A DNA stretch of 64,000 nucleotides from Cyrtodaria siliqua (GCA_037043455.1 JAWPHD010010245.1:1-64000); one strand, 5' to 3'; counted from the first letter of the stretch, positions 22,631-33,245 are shown. Notes: generated from the sequence alone by a model not told the origin. Program-made: numbers and translations.

Positions 22631-23394
22631 CAGGGAGTAAGTATACAGGGAGGAGAAACGGGTTCACAAACGATTTATGTTGTCGCGCTAGAACGCCGCT
22701 ATTTACTATTTAATCGATACATGTAAATCGATCGTAATTGCGTTACATTTGAAAAGTTAAAATTTCAGCCAACATCTCAAATTAGGCAGTTTTTACAGCC
22801 TCTTTTTTTACGGCTTTCTGTTATAATAAACATCACGAAATTACCTTCTTGACAAAGATACATCGTATCTCGTTTGCAATAGCTCCACACCATTTTTTAA
22901 TTTGAAAAATTATTTAAAAATTTCAGATGATATCTCAAAAGGCACATTTTCATCACCTCTTTTTAGGCTTTGTCTTATAATCACCTCCATGAAATTACCT
23001 TCTTGACAAAGATAAATATGTCTACTATTCACTTTTTGTTATTATAAATGCCTAAATAACCCGTAGTCTCGTATGTCGTTTGCAATAGCTATACATTGTC
23101 ACGATTTTTTATTTGGCGCAGAGTGGCGCCATCTTTGTAACACGGAACCGTCTGGTAAAATGTGCTTTTATACATGCAAACAAATACACGCTCTGTATCA
23201 GAGGACATAATGTGAATAAATAATACTTATGTTTGCATTTCGCACCTTTATTGAGTTTATAAGTGTAATAATTTATAGGAATTTGCTGTTTTTCACACAC
23301 GCGCGAAACAACCGGAAGTAGACATTTTCACGCAGTAGTGAAACACACGCGCGACAAAACGATCCGTTTCTCCTCCCTGTATATTTACTCCCTG
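22631..23394. mobile_element. 764-bp TIR element, 32-bp ends CAGGGAGTAARTATACAG
   Basis: Left end CAGGGAGTAAGTATACAG then GGAGGAGAAACGG; the right end read inward is the same with one substitution (AAGT to AAAT). The interior holds internal repeats ATTACCTTCTTGACAAAG (about 22840 and 22998) and CACACGCGCGA. hAT-like CAGGG termini; no clear target duplication and no transposase. Confidence 0.8.
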
Positions 23395-23429
23395 AAATAA
23401 CCAACTGAATGATGAGGTCTTCTCAGGTT

Positions 23430-23535
23430 TTTTTGGGAACATGGCATTTATATTTGGTGAACAAGGGAACAATGGCTGTTATTTTCAGGGAACAAGAGAA
23501 CATTGCCACATATCTTTAGGGAACAAGGGAACATG
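23430..23535 (+). repeat. Dispersed 'gggaacaagggaacatt' repeat, copy 2
   Basis: Three to four spaced repeats of GGGAACAAGGGAACA, matching the block at 3617-3725. Confidence 0.5.
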
Positions 23536-23589
23536 ACTTTACAGGAAATGAAATTATAACATCTAGTGCTAATATCTAGTAGTAACAGT

Positions 23590-23884
23590 AGACTCCGGCG
23601 TCCCTAAGGGTACAGTCATGGGGCCTCTACTCTTTCTGTGTTACATTAACGATCTCCCTGAATCCGTTAAGTCATAGGCGCGTTTATTCGCGGATGACTG
23701 CCTCCTCTACAGGGTCATAGAAACCAGAAAGGACCATCTTATACTCCAAGACTTGAAGGCGTTAGAAGATTGGGCTCACAACTGGGGCATGCAGTTTAAT
23801 GCCAAGAAGTGTTATATCATGAGCATTAACTCGAAATCTTCGAACTTCTACTCCCTAAATAATCAGATCCTGACAAGTTAAAGA
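23590..23884 (+). pseudogene. LINE reverse transcriptase fragment
   Basis: Conceptual reading gives the RT motifs [19 protein letters not shown] and RLFADDCLLY (the FADD catalytic signature) with an in-frame TAG between them near 23671. Then follow EDWAHNWGMQFNAKKC and related residues, typical of Jockey/CR1-type non-LTR retrotransposons. Only about 97 codons remain, with no endonuclease and no 3' end. It is cut at its 3' side by the LTR element starting at 23895. A closely related sequence is at 26379-27673. Confidence 0.85.
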
Positions 23885-23894
23885 AAGCCCCTAC

Positions 23895-24072
23895 TGTAGT
23901 ATCCATTGACTGTAACATATAATTAGCATAGCACCTCCCACTACTGATACTCCTGCCAGTATGCATGTGTGTATGATTGTAATAGGATAGAATGCCTATG
24001 ACCGTTAGAGAGTAAAGATAGAAAACAAACACTGTGTCATGTGATTATTATACGGCCCCTCACGACATTACA
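23895..24072 (+). repeat. Ty3/Gypsy 5' LTR, about 178 bp
   Basis: Starts TGTAGTATCC and ends ATTACA. It is followed after one base by a primer-binding-like site TGGCGACGAGGATG (24074-24087), as in many animal Ty3/Gypsy elements. No 3' LTR copy is present in the window. The length is close to the 177-bp LTRs reported for the clam element Steamer; identity with Steamer is not established. Confidence 0.7.
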
Positions 24073-24206
24073 ATGGCGACGAGGATGAAATATGTTTTCA
24101 GATTGTGAATTGGGATTATATACGAAGATTGGATTTTAATCGTTTTCTTGTAAGGAAAAACAACCGTGTCGGACACTTGTTGTTTATTTAATGGGGACTG
24201 GTTAAA

Positions 24207-24874
24207 ATGGCATCTTCTTTGCCAGCATTTCCACAATTCGACATCCATAGTGACGAAAGCTCCGTTGGAATAAGATGGACAAAATACGTTACAAAATTAG
24301 AAAATCTATTTGTGGCATTAAACGTAGATGGAAAAAATGAGAAAAAAAGCTCTCTTATTGCATTACTCTGGAGATGAAGTGTTTGATATATACGCAACGT
24401 TGTCAAATACAGGAGACGAAAGCGCGTATGAACTAACAAAACAGGCATTAGAAGAATATTTCAAGGGTAAATCGTGAATATGCAGTATACGAATTCAGGA
24501 AAAACCAGAAACGACGGATCAGTTTGCGACACGGTTACGTCAGAAATCGGAATACTGCCAGTTTAAGAAATAAAGACACAGATCATACAGGGATGTTTGT
24601 TTGCAAAGCTTAGACGAAAAGCACTGGGAGAAGATTTAACTCTTTGTACACAAGCAAGGAATATGGAACAAAAGCATCTGACCAGAAAATCAGAAATCGA
24701 AGTGGACGCCATTAAACATAATGGATACAAAAGCAATCCCAAATTTGGGTCCAGAAAATCGTCACCAGGTCAGTTGAAGCAGAAATCGCAGTCAAGTCAA
24801 AAGCGCGAAACAAAATGTAATAATTGTGGAGGTCACTTCCCACATACATCAAGATGCCCAGCTTTTAATAGGTA
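24207..24874 (+). pseudogene. Ty3/Gypsy gag remnant with zinc knuckle
   Basis: ATG at 24207 opens MASSLPAFPQFDIHSDES, a typical gag start. The frame breaks near 24375 (stop/frameshift) and again around 24475 and 24570, then continues as an open stretch from 24597. That stretch ends with a nucleocapsid zinc knuckle, CNNCGGHFPHTSRCPAF (C-x2-C-x4-H-x4-C type), and a stop at 24873. The gag would form the particle and bind RNA; this copy cannot make an intact protein. It follows the LTR and primer site directly. Confidence 0.8.
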
Positions 24875-24879
24875 AAAGC

Positions 24880-25718
24880 TGCAACTATTGCCATAAACAG
24901 AATAATTTTCTTTCTGTTTGCAGAAACGCTTCAATGCAAACAGCAAAGTAAAACAAGTGCAAGAAAATGGCGACAGTGATGACACCGAACATTACATGCA
25001 TATGGACAACACAAACAGCTACCAATCAAAGGGAAATTTATAGCAACAGTAGAGCAAAAGACCGAATAACAACAGATACGTTTTACGTCATGCCAGGAAG
25101 GTATGTCTCACTGTTAAGTTATGACACGTCGGTTGATTTAAACATTATCCCAGAGATAAAATCTGTTCAAAATGATAATATTATAGTCAACACATTGGAG
25201 ATCAGTACTCATATTTGTTCAAAGGTATCGGGAAATTGAAAAATCGATGTATCAAACTACACATTGATGAAAATGTGTCTCCAGTAGCACAATCACATAG
25301 AAGAATTCCTTTCCACGTCAGAAATCAGGTAGAACGGGAATTAGAACGGTTAGAAAAACTGGATATTATTGAACGTGTGGAAGACAAAGGTTCCACACCT
25401 TGGGTATCACCTGTTGTTGTTGCCCCGAAACACAATACAGACGAGATTAGATTATGTGTAGATATGAGAAAAGCCAATCGGATACGTGTTCCCAGCAGAG
25501 GGAATGTCATCCGATCCGAAAAAAGTGACTTCAATTAAAAATGCAACTCCACCGACATGTTCATCGGAAGTAAAATGTTTCCTTGGTATGACGTAATTTG
25601 TAAGCAGATTTATTCCAAATTACTCTACCTTGACTGAACCATAACGAAAACTTACTCGGGAAAAGGTTGAATGGATATGGTCACCCGTTGAACAAAATGC
25701 ATTTCAGTCATTGAAAGA
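24880..25718 (+). pseudogene. Ty3/Gypsy pol remnant, internally deleted
   Basis: After gag, 24990-25200 contains degraded protease-linker sequence (FYVMPGRYVSLLSYDTS in one frame) without a recognisable protease active site. From 25215 the frame reads KGIGKLKNRCIKLHID, RRIPFHVRNQVERELERLE and TPWVSPVVVAPK: the start of Ty3/Gypsy reverse transcriptase. At about 25490 the frame shifts and jumps to the RT C-terminal end (PKKVTSIKNATPPTCSSEVK, CFLGMT, RFIPNYSTLTEP, EKVEWIWSPVEQNAFQSLKD). The catalytic YxDD region, RNase H and integrase are missing. Two stops occur in the distal part. Non-functional. Confidence 0.85.
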
Positions 25719-25989
25719 TGCAAAAGCTCAAAAACATTATGAAATAAAAACTTTGGCAGAGTCTAATTTGAATAGCATAACAAATTTGATATCAAAAGCA
25801 TTAAGTGATGCACAGATATCTGAACAAGAGTTTCAGTTAATTTTGGATGAGTTGGATAAATATTATAGTTTAAAACAGGACACCAAACAAAAAAAAGCTG
25901 AAATAAGTGAAGTTCAAAAAAAAGAACTAGTGGAAAAGGGAAGAAATGAAGCAATGGCAACCTTACAAAAAAGCCTAAAAAGTGTGTGA
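25719..25989 (+). CDS. Orphan coiled-coil ORF fragment
   Basis: Open, Lys/Glu/Gln-rich frame fused without a stop to the end of the Gypsy pol fragment (HYEIKTLAESNLNSITNLI ... ISEQEFQLILDELDKYYSL ... KKELVEKGRN), ending with TGA at 25987-25989. It is predicted helical or coiled coil. I do not recognise a named domain. The pattern resembles C-terminal pieces of uncharacterised invertebrate proteins that often sit in mobile elements, but that is an impression from memory. Its codon use and sharp junction with pol suggest a separate insertion. A 15-bp-arm hairpin follows at 26047-26092. Confidence 0.4.
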
Positions 25990-26046
25990 TAAATTGTTTT
26001 AGTAATATGTATGAGTATGATCCACCACCTTTGTATTCAAGGTCGG

Positions 26047-26092
26047 AAAATTGTTGATTTGACTAAAGTTCTGATAACAAATCAACAATTTT
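26047..26092. repeat. Perfect 15-bp inverted repeat
   Basis: AAAATTGTTGATTTG (26047-26061) and its exact reverse complement (26078-26092), 16-bp spacer, downstream of the orphan ORF. Confidence 0.85.
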
Positions 26093-26253
26093 GTTTTGTA
26101 TTAAAAAAACATTTTATCATTATATTACAAAAAGTGCAGAATCACTTTGATTTCGAGTTTATTCGTTGATTTAGGTGTAAATTTAGTAACTATTAAAAAA
26201 TCTCAGAATATAACTCTAACCCAGCTTATTTCAGCACCTTGTGGTAGGAGTTT

Positions 26254-26377
26254 TATATATATGTATTTTGGGGGTTCTGGATCAAATCTCGAGTAAAAAC
26301 GAGAGATTTGGTCCAGAACCCCCATAATACATATATTAACGAGAGATTTGGTCCAGAACCCCAAAATACATATATAT
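26254..26377. repeat. Inverted plus direct repeat cluster
   Basis: ATGTATTTTGGGGGTTCTGG on the left is inverted twice to the right, each time as CGAGAGATTTGGTCCAG followed by AACCCC and (A/T)ACATATAT. The second inverted arm abuts the LINE fragment at 26379. Confidence 0.8.
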
Positions 26378-26378
26378 C

Positions 26379-27673
26379 CCCAAGGCACGGTAATGGGTCC
26401 TTTGCTGTTCCTAATTTACATCAATGACCTCCCATCCAGAGTCAATGCATCGGTAAGATTGTTTGCAGACGATTGTCTGCTCGACCGCAACATCAACTCA
26501 GCAGCTGACACATTGACCCTCCAAGCTGATCTGGGCAGCCTACAGCAGTGGGAGAAGGAATGGCACACGGACTTCAATCCTGACCCTCCAAGCTGATCTG
26601 GGCAGCCTACAGCAGTGGGAGAAGGAATGGCACACGGACTTCAATCCTGACAAATGCCCTCCAAGCTGATCTGGGCAGCCTACAGCAGTGGGAGAAGGAA
26701 TGGCACACGGACTTCAATCCTGACAAATGCCCTCCAAGCTGATCTGGGCAGCCTACAGCAGTGGGAGAAGGAATGGCACACGGACTTCAATCCTGACAAA
26801 TGTGAGCACATACATGCAACATCAACTCAGCAGCTGACACGTTGTCCCTCCAAGCTGATCTGGGCAGCCTACAGCAGTGGGAGAAGGAATGGCACACGGA
26901 CTTCAATCCTGACACATTGACCCTCCAAGCTGATCTGGGCAGCCTACAGCAGTGGGAGAAGGAATGGCACACGGACTTCAATCCTGACAAATGTGAGCAC
27001 ATACATGCATCACCAACAACAGGAATGTCATAAACTCACACTACACCATCCATGACCAAATGCTTAAACAGAATAACAAATCAAAATATCTAGGAGTCAC
27101 CATAGACAGTTCCCTGACTTGGAATAGCCATACTGACACCCTTACCAAGAAAGCAAACAACACTACTGCCTTCCTAATTACGAACCTCTCATCATGCCCA
27201 CCAGATGTTAAAGCAACTTGCTACAAGTGCATGGTCAGGCCGCAATTGGAATATGCTTCCAGCATTTGGGATCCTCATACACAATCCAACACTGACAAGA
27301 TAGAAGCAGTGCAACGCAGAGCTGTTCGTTTCACAACAGGTGACTACAGGCGTGACAGCAGTGTCACCAGCATGTTGACAAAACTTGGTTGGGAGTCCCT
27401 ACATAGCCGAAGAAAACAGGCCAAAGCTGTAATGATGTACAGAATTATACATCAACTGGTAGAGATACCAACCAGCCCATTCCTCCAACCTATAGGAGCA
27501 AGTACAAGAGGTCATGACAGTCGCTACTTGGTACCACACAGCAGGGTGTGAACGCTCATAAGTTCTCCTTCTTTCCAGCAGGGATCAGATTGTGGAACTG
27601 CTTGCCGACCAGCACGACCGATGCCCAATCCATTGACATATTCAGGTCAAGGATTGTGGTAGTCCTCGGATAG
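26379..27673 (+). pseudogene. LINE (Jockey/CR1-type) ORF2 3' half with sixfold duplication
   Basis: Begins inside RT with [19 protein letters not shown] and RLFADDCLL. At 26517-26990 a block encoding LQADLGSLQQWEKEWHTDFN is repeated six times, so reading frames are broken there. From 27060 the frame continues with SKYLGVTIDSSLTWNSH, RPQLEYASSIWDPHTQ, RAVRFTTGDY and LGWESLHSRRKQAK: the thumb and C-terminal region of Jockey/CR1-type LINEs. A frameshift at about 27548-27551 separates it from the natural end (FSFFPAGIRLWNCLP), which stops at TAG 27671-27673. Not functional. Confidence 0.88.
26517..26992 (+). repeat. Six tandem copies of a 67-116-bp piece of the LINE ORF
   Basis: CCCTCCAAGCTGATCTGGGC starts copies at 26517, 26584, 26657, 26730, 26846 and 26920. 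Junctions differ (GACCCTCC, AAATGCCCTCC, GTTGTCCCTCC, TTGACCCTCC), so spacings are 67, 73, 73, 116 and 74 bp. One copy includes an extra segment with GAGCACATACATGCAACATC. Confidence 0.95.
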
Positions 27674-27800
27674 ACCAAAGCTAATATTTTTATCCTGCTT
27701 TTAATTGTACATACACGCTTTGATCCTCCTTCACGTGTACATAGTCACTTCACTGTGCGAGTATGCTGCACATTATCGGAAGAAGAAGAAGAAGAAGATA
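27674..27800 (+). mobile_element. LINE 3' UTR with (GAA)n tail
   Basis: Sequence after the LINE stop codon, ending in an AGAAGAAGAAGAAG tract at about 27780-27798, a plausible 3' terminus for this LINE copy. Confidence 0.6.
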
Positions 27801-28395
27801 TTAATTATTAATGACAAAATATACATATTATATTCAGTGTCCACCAGTTCTCTTCATATCTGATATGAGGTGTACGTGATAAGTGTTTTAGCACCTTTTA
27901 AACTTACACGCTCTTGCTCTGTATTATAAAATTCAGTTTTTAATGAAAAATAAAAAAATCTTAACTAGTTTTTAACAGAGTGCAGCATGTGGCATGTGCA
28001 CAATTTGCCAAGGCTGTCCTCTGTAGGACTGACACTCAGGCTGTATGAATCTTAATTTTAAATTGTACATAATTAAAATTAATTTTTGCATAATTAATTA
28101 TCCATGTAATATTCAATTCCGTCGACTGCTCACCCCTCTTAGGTTTGTATTGTGTTATGCTTATATGTGCTTCGATAATACTTAAAATGCATCTATGTTT
28201 TATTAGACTGTAAATCAGTTTGTAAATGTGCTTGTATTAGACTACTGCCATATATCGTATTGCTATTTTATTACTATGTTGACTATATTCTTCATGTTAA
28301 TAGTCGGTTCAAAAGCCCCTGTGGGCTTATATGTTATTTTGTTGTACGTGTCTTGCCGACTTTAAATACAATTTATCTTATCTTATCTTATTAAA
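27801..28395 (+). mobile_element. Probable LINE 3' UTR with (TTATC)n tail
   Basis: Non-coding; contains AAAGCCCCTGTGGGCTTATA and ends TTTAAATACAATTTATC followed by TTATC repeats (28374-28392). The layout resembles the 3' end of a second non-LTR element, but no coding part is attached. Confidence 0.4.
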
Positions 28396-28599
28396 TTAAA
28401 TCACACTTAACTGTCATACTGGTTTCGCGTCACACACTTCTTATGTGAAAGTTAGTGGAATATTACTGCTAATGTTGTGATGATCACACGCTATAGTATT
28501 TATTCCGTATCTATATTTTACATTACACTCTTGCCGAATCTGAAAGATCATAGTGGAATATTACTGCTAATGTTGTAATTTACGATTTATCTCACGATT

Positions 28600-29020
28600 T
28601 TATAGTCCTCCGCCTTTTATTGTCCACCGCCAAAGGTTGAGGACTATTGAATTTACATTTCCGTCGTTGTGTCCGTCCTTCATTCCATCGCAAATTTCAT
28701 TTCCGACCAATAACTTTAATATTTATCAACCGATCTTTATGAAACTTTCGGATAATGTGTATCGCCATAATATCTAGGTCAAGTTCGATAACCAGCCAGA
28801 TCGCACTTAAAATGCCATAGTTATGGTCCTTGGATTTTTCAAAATAGACTTCCGTTTCCGACCTTTAATATTAAATGCTTTAAAATTATAATCCGATATA
28901 AATTGATGAAACTCTAGGACAATGTTTATGGCCATGATATGTAGGTCCAGTTCCATAACCAGCCAGATCGCACATATAACGCCGGAGTTATGGCCCTTAG
29001 ATTTTTGCCACCTGCTATAT
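28600..29020 (-). mobile_element. Dispersed repeat with hairpin end and internal 190-bp duplication
   Basis: Begins with an imperfect hairpin (AGTCCTCCGCC ... AGGTTGAGGACT, 28603-28650). Two diverged copies of a roughly 190-bp unit follow, each with ATAACCAGCCAGATCGCAC and GTTATGGYCCTT. A related unit with AACCAGCCAG is at 37790-38020. Confidence 0.6.
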
Positions 29021-29037
29021 ATCTTCTCCCACAGATA

Positions 29038-29557
29038 TATTAATAAACAGATACGAAACTTACTTAATCTTAACCAATGAAGTAACCAAAATATCACATG
29101 GCACCTTATTTTTTCCTTCTATCTCCTCTCTCAATTATTCACTGATTTTGATGAGAATACATCAGTGAAGTAACTGGAATACATGCAAAAGATGCATAGT
29201 GAATAGCAAAATGGAATTATAATAATGTATGTTTATTTTGAAAATAAGAAATTGTATAAAAAGATGTTTAAAGTTAAAAATGTCATCATTTTTCGGTTTT
29301 CTCTTAAAATCAAGGTTTTGACATAGTCAAAGTTTATGTCAAACTCCTTTTTTGCGCTAAATGCAAGAGAAAGAAAAATACTATCATTGGAAAGAAAATT
29401 AAATTTGTGATGGGATTTGATATAAATGAAACTTGTATCTATCAAACTTTTCATTATATGTCTGGTTAAAATTGGGAAATAATTTGTGAAATTTTTGCAC
29501 TGTGCCACGTGAAATTTAGATAATTTTCGTAGTGTCGAATCTATTTGTTATTAGGTC
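29038..29557. repeat. 0.5-kb duplicated block, copy 1
   Basis: Starts CTTAACCAATGAAGTAACC (near 29070) and ends GGTCTGTG. The same block with about 85-90% identity (by eye) is at 31437-31945 in the same orientation. Confidence 0.8.
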
Positions 29558-29569
29558 TGTGCTTCACCG

Positions 29570-30140
29570 CGTGCACGTCACTGAGTGGGCACTGATGACA
29601 TTTAGTCTGCTGAAAATTTTGAGCCTGAGCTGAGGTCGAAATGTGGCATACCGTTACCATGAGTATCGAAGCCGAGGCCGAGAGCGATTAGCAGACTGAC
29701 TGTCAATAGACCGAGAGTGAAAATGTCTCCTGCGACCCCTCACAACACACATCATCTGATGTCTACAAAACCTGGAAGTCAGAAGTCCGCAGGCCGGAGC
29801 CGAAGCTGAGATAACACGGGAGTCAACCAAATTCCCGGTTATCGATGCGAAAGCCGAGGCCTACATTCGACAGAATACCGAAGGGGGACAGGACGTCAGG
29901 CGGTGGGTGCGGCGCAGGGGTCATACTGCGATGGGTGTGGCCCCAAAACCAGGATCCCGTCAATATACCAGTAGCAGTTGTAGGACAGCACCACCAGCCA
30001 AACAACACTTCACCGCCACAGCGACAACTACACAGAGCGAAAGCGACACACAATCTACATACAGACAACAGAATCGACATCACAGTAGCAGCACCAGCTC
30101 AGCCAACACACTCATCTAGAGAAGTCCAGACTCTATTGTG
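29570..30140 (+). other. GC-richer block with a 118-codon open frame, unrecognised
   Basis: Composition changes abruptly from the AT-rich surroundings. One plus-strand frame is open from about 29766 to the TAG at 30117-30119 and reads EAYIRQNTEGGQDVRRWVRR, then Ser/Thr/Gln-rich sequence; another frame runs 29845-30141. I recognise no domain and see no start codon with upstream support. It could be part of a mobile element or an exon of an unknown gene. Confidence 0.3.
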
Positions 30141-30218
30141 ACCATTACGTTCAAGATACGTGTCTCCGGATTGCGCTTGTTCTGTATTTGTTGTCGGAGG
30201 GACTTTATACCGTAGAAC

Positions 30219-30251
<33 letters not shown>
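30219..30251. repeat. (CA)n microsatellite
   Basis: About 16 CA dinucleotides followed by GTATATATA. Confidence 0.95.
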
Positions 30252-30253
<2 letters not shown>

Positions 30254-30529
30254 ATATATAATATAAAAAGCAAAAAGCCAAGAAAGCCACACAAAGTAAG
30301 TTCTCACTGACTTGGCAGAAGCCAGAGCAACAAGAGAACAAACTATTAAGAGTACGACAAGACAAGATGATTAAAGACAAACAAACGCTACCGTCCTATA
30401 AGGATTTAAATAGACGTCATCATCTGTTTCTTTCACTCACTTCAACATGACTCTCGGTATTTGTAGTACTTTGATTGTAGCTGAGTTGCACTAGGTTACT
30501 AAATATAGACACAGACCCGAGCAGGTCTC

Positions 30530-30705
30530 ACCAGTGCAATCGGAACTGCCTCGTCGGATTCCGTCACTCGGGAATTCCGATTGTCGGGTAACCGAGTACG
30601 GAAATTGGCGAAGAGTTCCGATTGTCACCAGTGGGCTTCAATCGGAACTGCCTCGTCGGACTATTACGGAGTACGGAAATTGGCGAAGAGTTCCGATTGC
30701 AGTGA
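30530..30705. repeat. Tandemly duplicated inverted repeats (CAATCGGAACT type)
   Basis: CAATCGGAACTGCCTCGTCGG occurs at 30537 and 30648. Each copy is followed by its partial inverse AGAGTTCCGATTG (near 30616 and 30687) and by GAGTACGGAAATTGGCG. The two hairpin-capable units are about 110 bp apart. Confidence 0.85.
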
Positions 30706-31436
30706 GCTTGATTTGTGCGTGCTCGATCATTTTGCGCTAAAATTGACCAATTCGAGCGATCCCTAATTTAAGACGTCCATCTATTGGTTAAGAATGTCAC
30801 ATGGCACTTTCAGCCGGAAGCCCGCTCATTTTGCGCTTTGATTTCAACCAGTTTAGACGGATGAATACAATACGTAAGTGCAAATTATTTTATACCAGTC
30901 TTGTAAAGGTGAATTAGTTAAAATGGCAGCTAAGTTAGGCCGGTATCCATCCCAATGTTAGTGTATCGATCTAATAACAAATTGGACACTGTGAAATTTA
31001 CCGGAATTTCATCAGAAACGTTTAACTTTAACCACAGAAGTAATAACAAATTATTAATATGTCTGTGCTTTAACTTAAGGATATTCAACATTTTGAATTG
31101 GGCGTAGTCCTTCCTGTGAAACAAAAAAATCATTTTGGCTGATTTTATGCAAATGAAAAAAAGTGTTCTAAAAATGTCATTTATGTACAATATGACATTA
31201 AAATATACCATTTTTGTGCATCCTCCTAGAAATATCCACAACCTTAAACTAAAAACAAATAGCATCCATATATTATCAAGGGCAGTTGAGATCCAAAATT
31301 GTGAAATTGACCAAACACAGAGAATTGTCTCCAAGCAATATTACACATGTACATGGTTGCTTAGCATGATGCTCAGATCATGCTTGCAAAATGAGGTGCC
31401 AGGTTACCTTAAACAGATGTGTGTATTCAATCACAG

Positions 31437-31945
31437 ACGTATTAATAGACAGATAGGAAACTTCCTATCTTAACCAATGAAGTAACCAAAATATCACGTG
31501 GCACCTTAACTTTTCCTTCTATCTTCTCTCTCAATTATTCACCGATTTTGAAGAGAATACATCCAAAAGATTCATAGTGAATAGCAAAATGGTATTATAA
31601 TAATTTATGTTTATTTTCAAAATAAGAAATTGTATAAAAAAAATGTTTAAAGTTTAAAATGTCATCATTTTTCCCTTTTCTCTTAAAACTCAATGTTTTG
31701 ACATAGTCAACGTTTCCACCAAACTCCTTTTTTGCTCTCAATGTAAGAGAAAACAAAATACTATCATTGGAAAGAAAATTAAATTTGTGATGGTATTTGG
31801 CTTGAATGTAACTTGTATCTATAAAACTTTCATGATATGTGTGTTGAAAATTGGGAAATATTTTGTGAAATTGTCGAACTATGCCACTTGAACTTTACAC
31901 CATTTTCATAGCGTCCAATCTATTTATTAGGTCTGTGATTCAATC
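31437..31945. repeat. 0.5-kb duplicated block, copy 2
   Basis: Direct repeat of 29038-29557, with small deletions. Neither copy shows TG...CA ends or a primer site at the junctions, so I do not call them LTRs. Confidence 0.8.
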
Positions 31946-32990
31946 AATAGTAATGTGCTTGACCATGCATACATTGCAATTAACATGTCCAGGGGTTCCG
32001 TTAATGGCCGTACGGCCGTATATTACGTCCGGAAATTTGAGTTGTACGCCGAAAATTGAGATCAAAGACGTACACTGAACTTCCAAAAACATCAATGTAC
32101 GCCGACTTTCTATACCGCGGGCGTACAGCTGTCAGTGTCAAATTGCTTAAATCACCGATATAGCTCCGCCCATCGGGTCCAATTACATCCAAACGCTGCA
32201 CAGCCAAGTTGTAAAGCGATTAAATTAACACCCACTGTGTTACTGTGACAGCGTTCGACAGGTGAAACCGGTTGGATCCAGTTTTATTATGGGGTTAGCC
32301 ACGTGTGTAAATTGAATTGTGTATTGTGTCAAGTATTATGTAAACAAACATCGCTTCTGGGTTCAAAGAAGTGTGGCAATTAATTAATGGGATTAAAGTG
32401 GATTACGTTTAATTGATGACTGATTGAATAATTATGATTGGCAGGTTTGTTTTATGCACCTAATTATTTTAAATAAAATATTACGGAATACGCTGCCGAT
32501 TTATAATGAATGTTTGCGATTGTTTGCATTCAGCGCGAATTTTTACATTGACGTTAGTGACCGATTGACTAATTATGAAAGGCAGGTTCGTTTTATGCAC
32601 CCGTTTGTTTATTACAGATACCTTATCCGAACGTGTAATTGTTTTAAATAAAATATTACGCTGCCGATTTATAATGATTGTTTGCGATTGTTTGCATTCA
32701 GCGCGATTTTTTACTTTGACGTTGTGACTGATTGACTAATTATGAAAGGTAGAAATGGCAAACGGATTACGAGACATTAGCTGATTATGAAGATGCAACA
32801 GTTTGACGATCGAGTAATTGTTTTGAATAAAATCTTAGCTGCCGATTTATATGATTGTTTGTATACGGCGAGAAGCAATTTTAAAGCATAATAGAACATC
32901 TTTTATTTATGAAAATGAGTAAAAATATGAGTAAATTTAAGAAAGGGTTAAATATTGTCTGCTTTAGTTTAGACCGTCATAAGCGTCAAA

Positions 32991-33245
32991 ATGTCGCAAC
33001 GTTCTCTATTGCATTTCGGTGTCACTCAAAAACGTAAAAATGATGCTGCGCCCGCGCACACTGTAAGTTCCTGTGAAATACAGCTGCCAGCTAAAAAACC
33101 TAAGGTGGATAATAGTAGTAGACCAAAAGTGTTCCAAGAAGCCATGCTCCGTCAGTTTGATTGGCTCGACTTCAATTCTGACTCTAAGCGTATGTTCTGC
33201 AAAGTGTGTCAAGCTGCAAGTTGCCAACATTTCAAAGGGCCATGA
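32991..33245 (+). pseudogene. hAT transposase N-terminal remnant (zinc-finger part)
   Basis: 84-codon frame starting MSQRSLLHFGVTQKRKND and containing FDWLDFNSDSKRMFCKVC followed by QAASCQHFK. This is a BED/TTF-type zinc-finger start such as is found in hAT transposases of the ZNF862/KIAA1586-like group. It stops at TGA 33243-33245, where a GAT-rich microsatellite begins, so the catalytic DDE and dimerisation regions are absent. The frame lies between the element's inverted ends, supporting the hAT assignment. It is a remnant, although it could still encode a short DNA-binding protein. Confidence 0.75.

Noticed and set aside
22631..23394. Target duplication AAATAGCC / AAATAACC for the CAGGGAGTAA element
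   Set aside because: The left copy is separated from the element end by three bases and has a mismatch; I do not count it as a real duplication.
29038..31945. LTR retrotransposon bounded by the 0.5-kb direct repeats
   Set aside because: No TG...CA ends, no primer-binding or polypurine tract, and no gag/pol between the copies.
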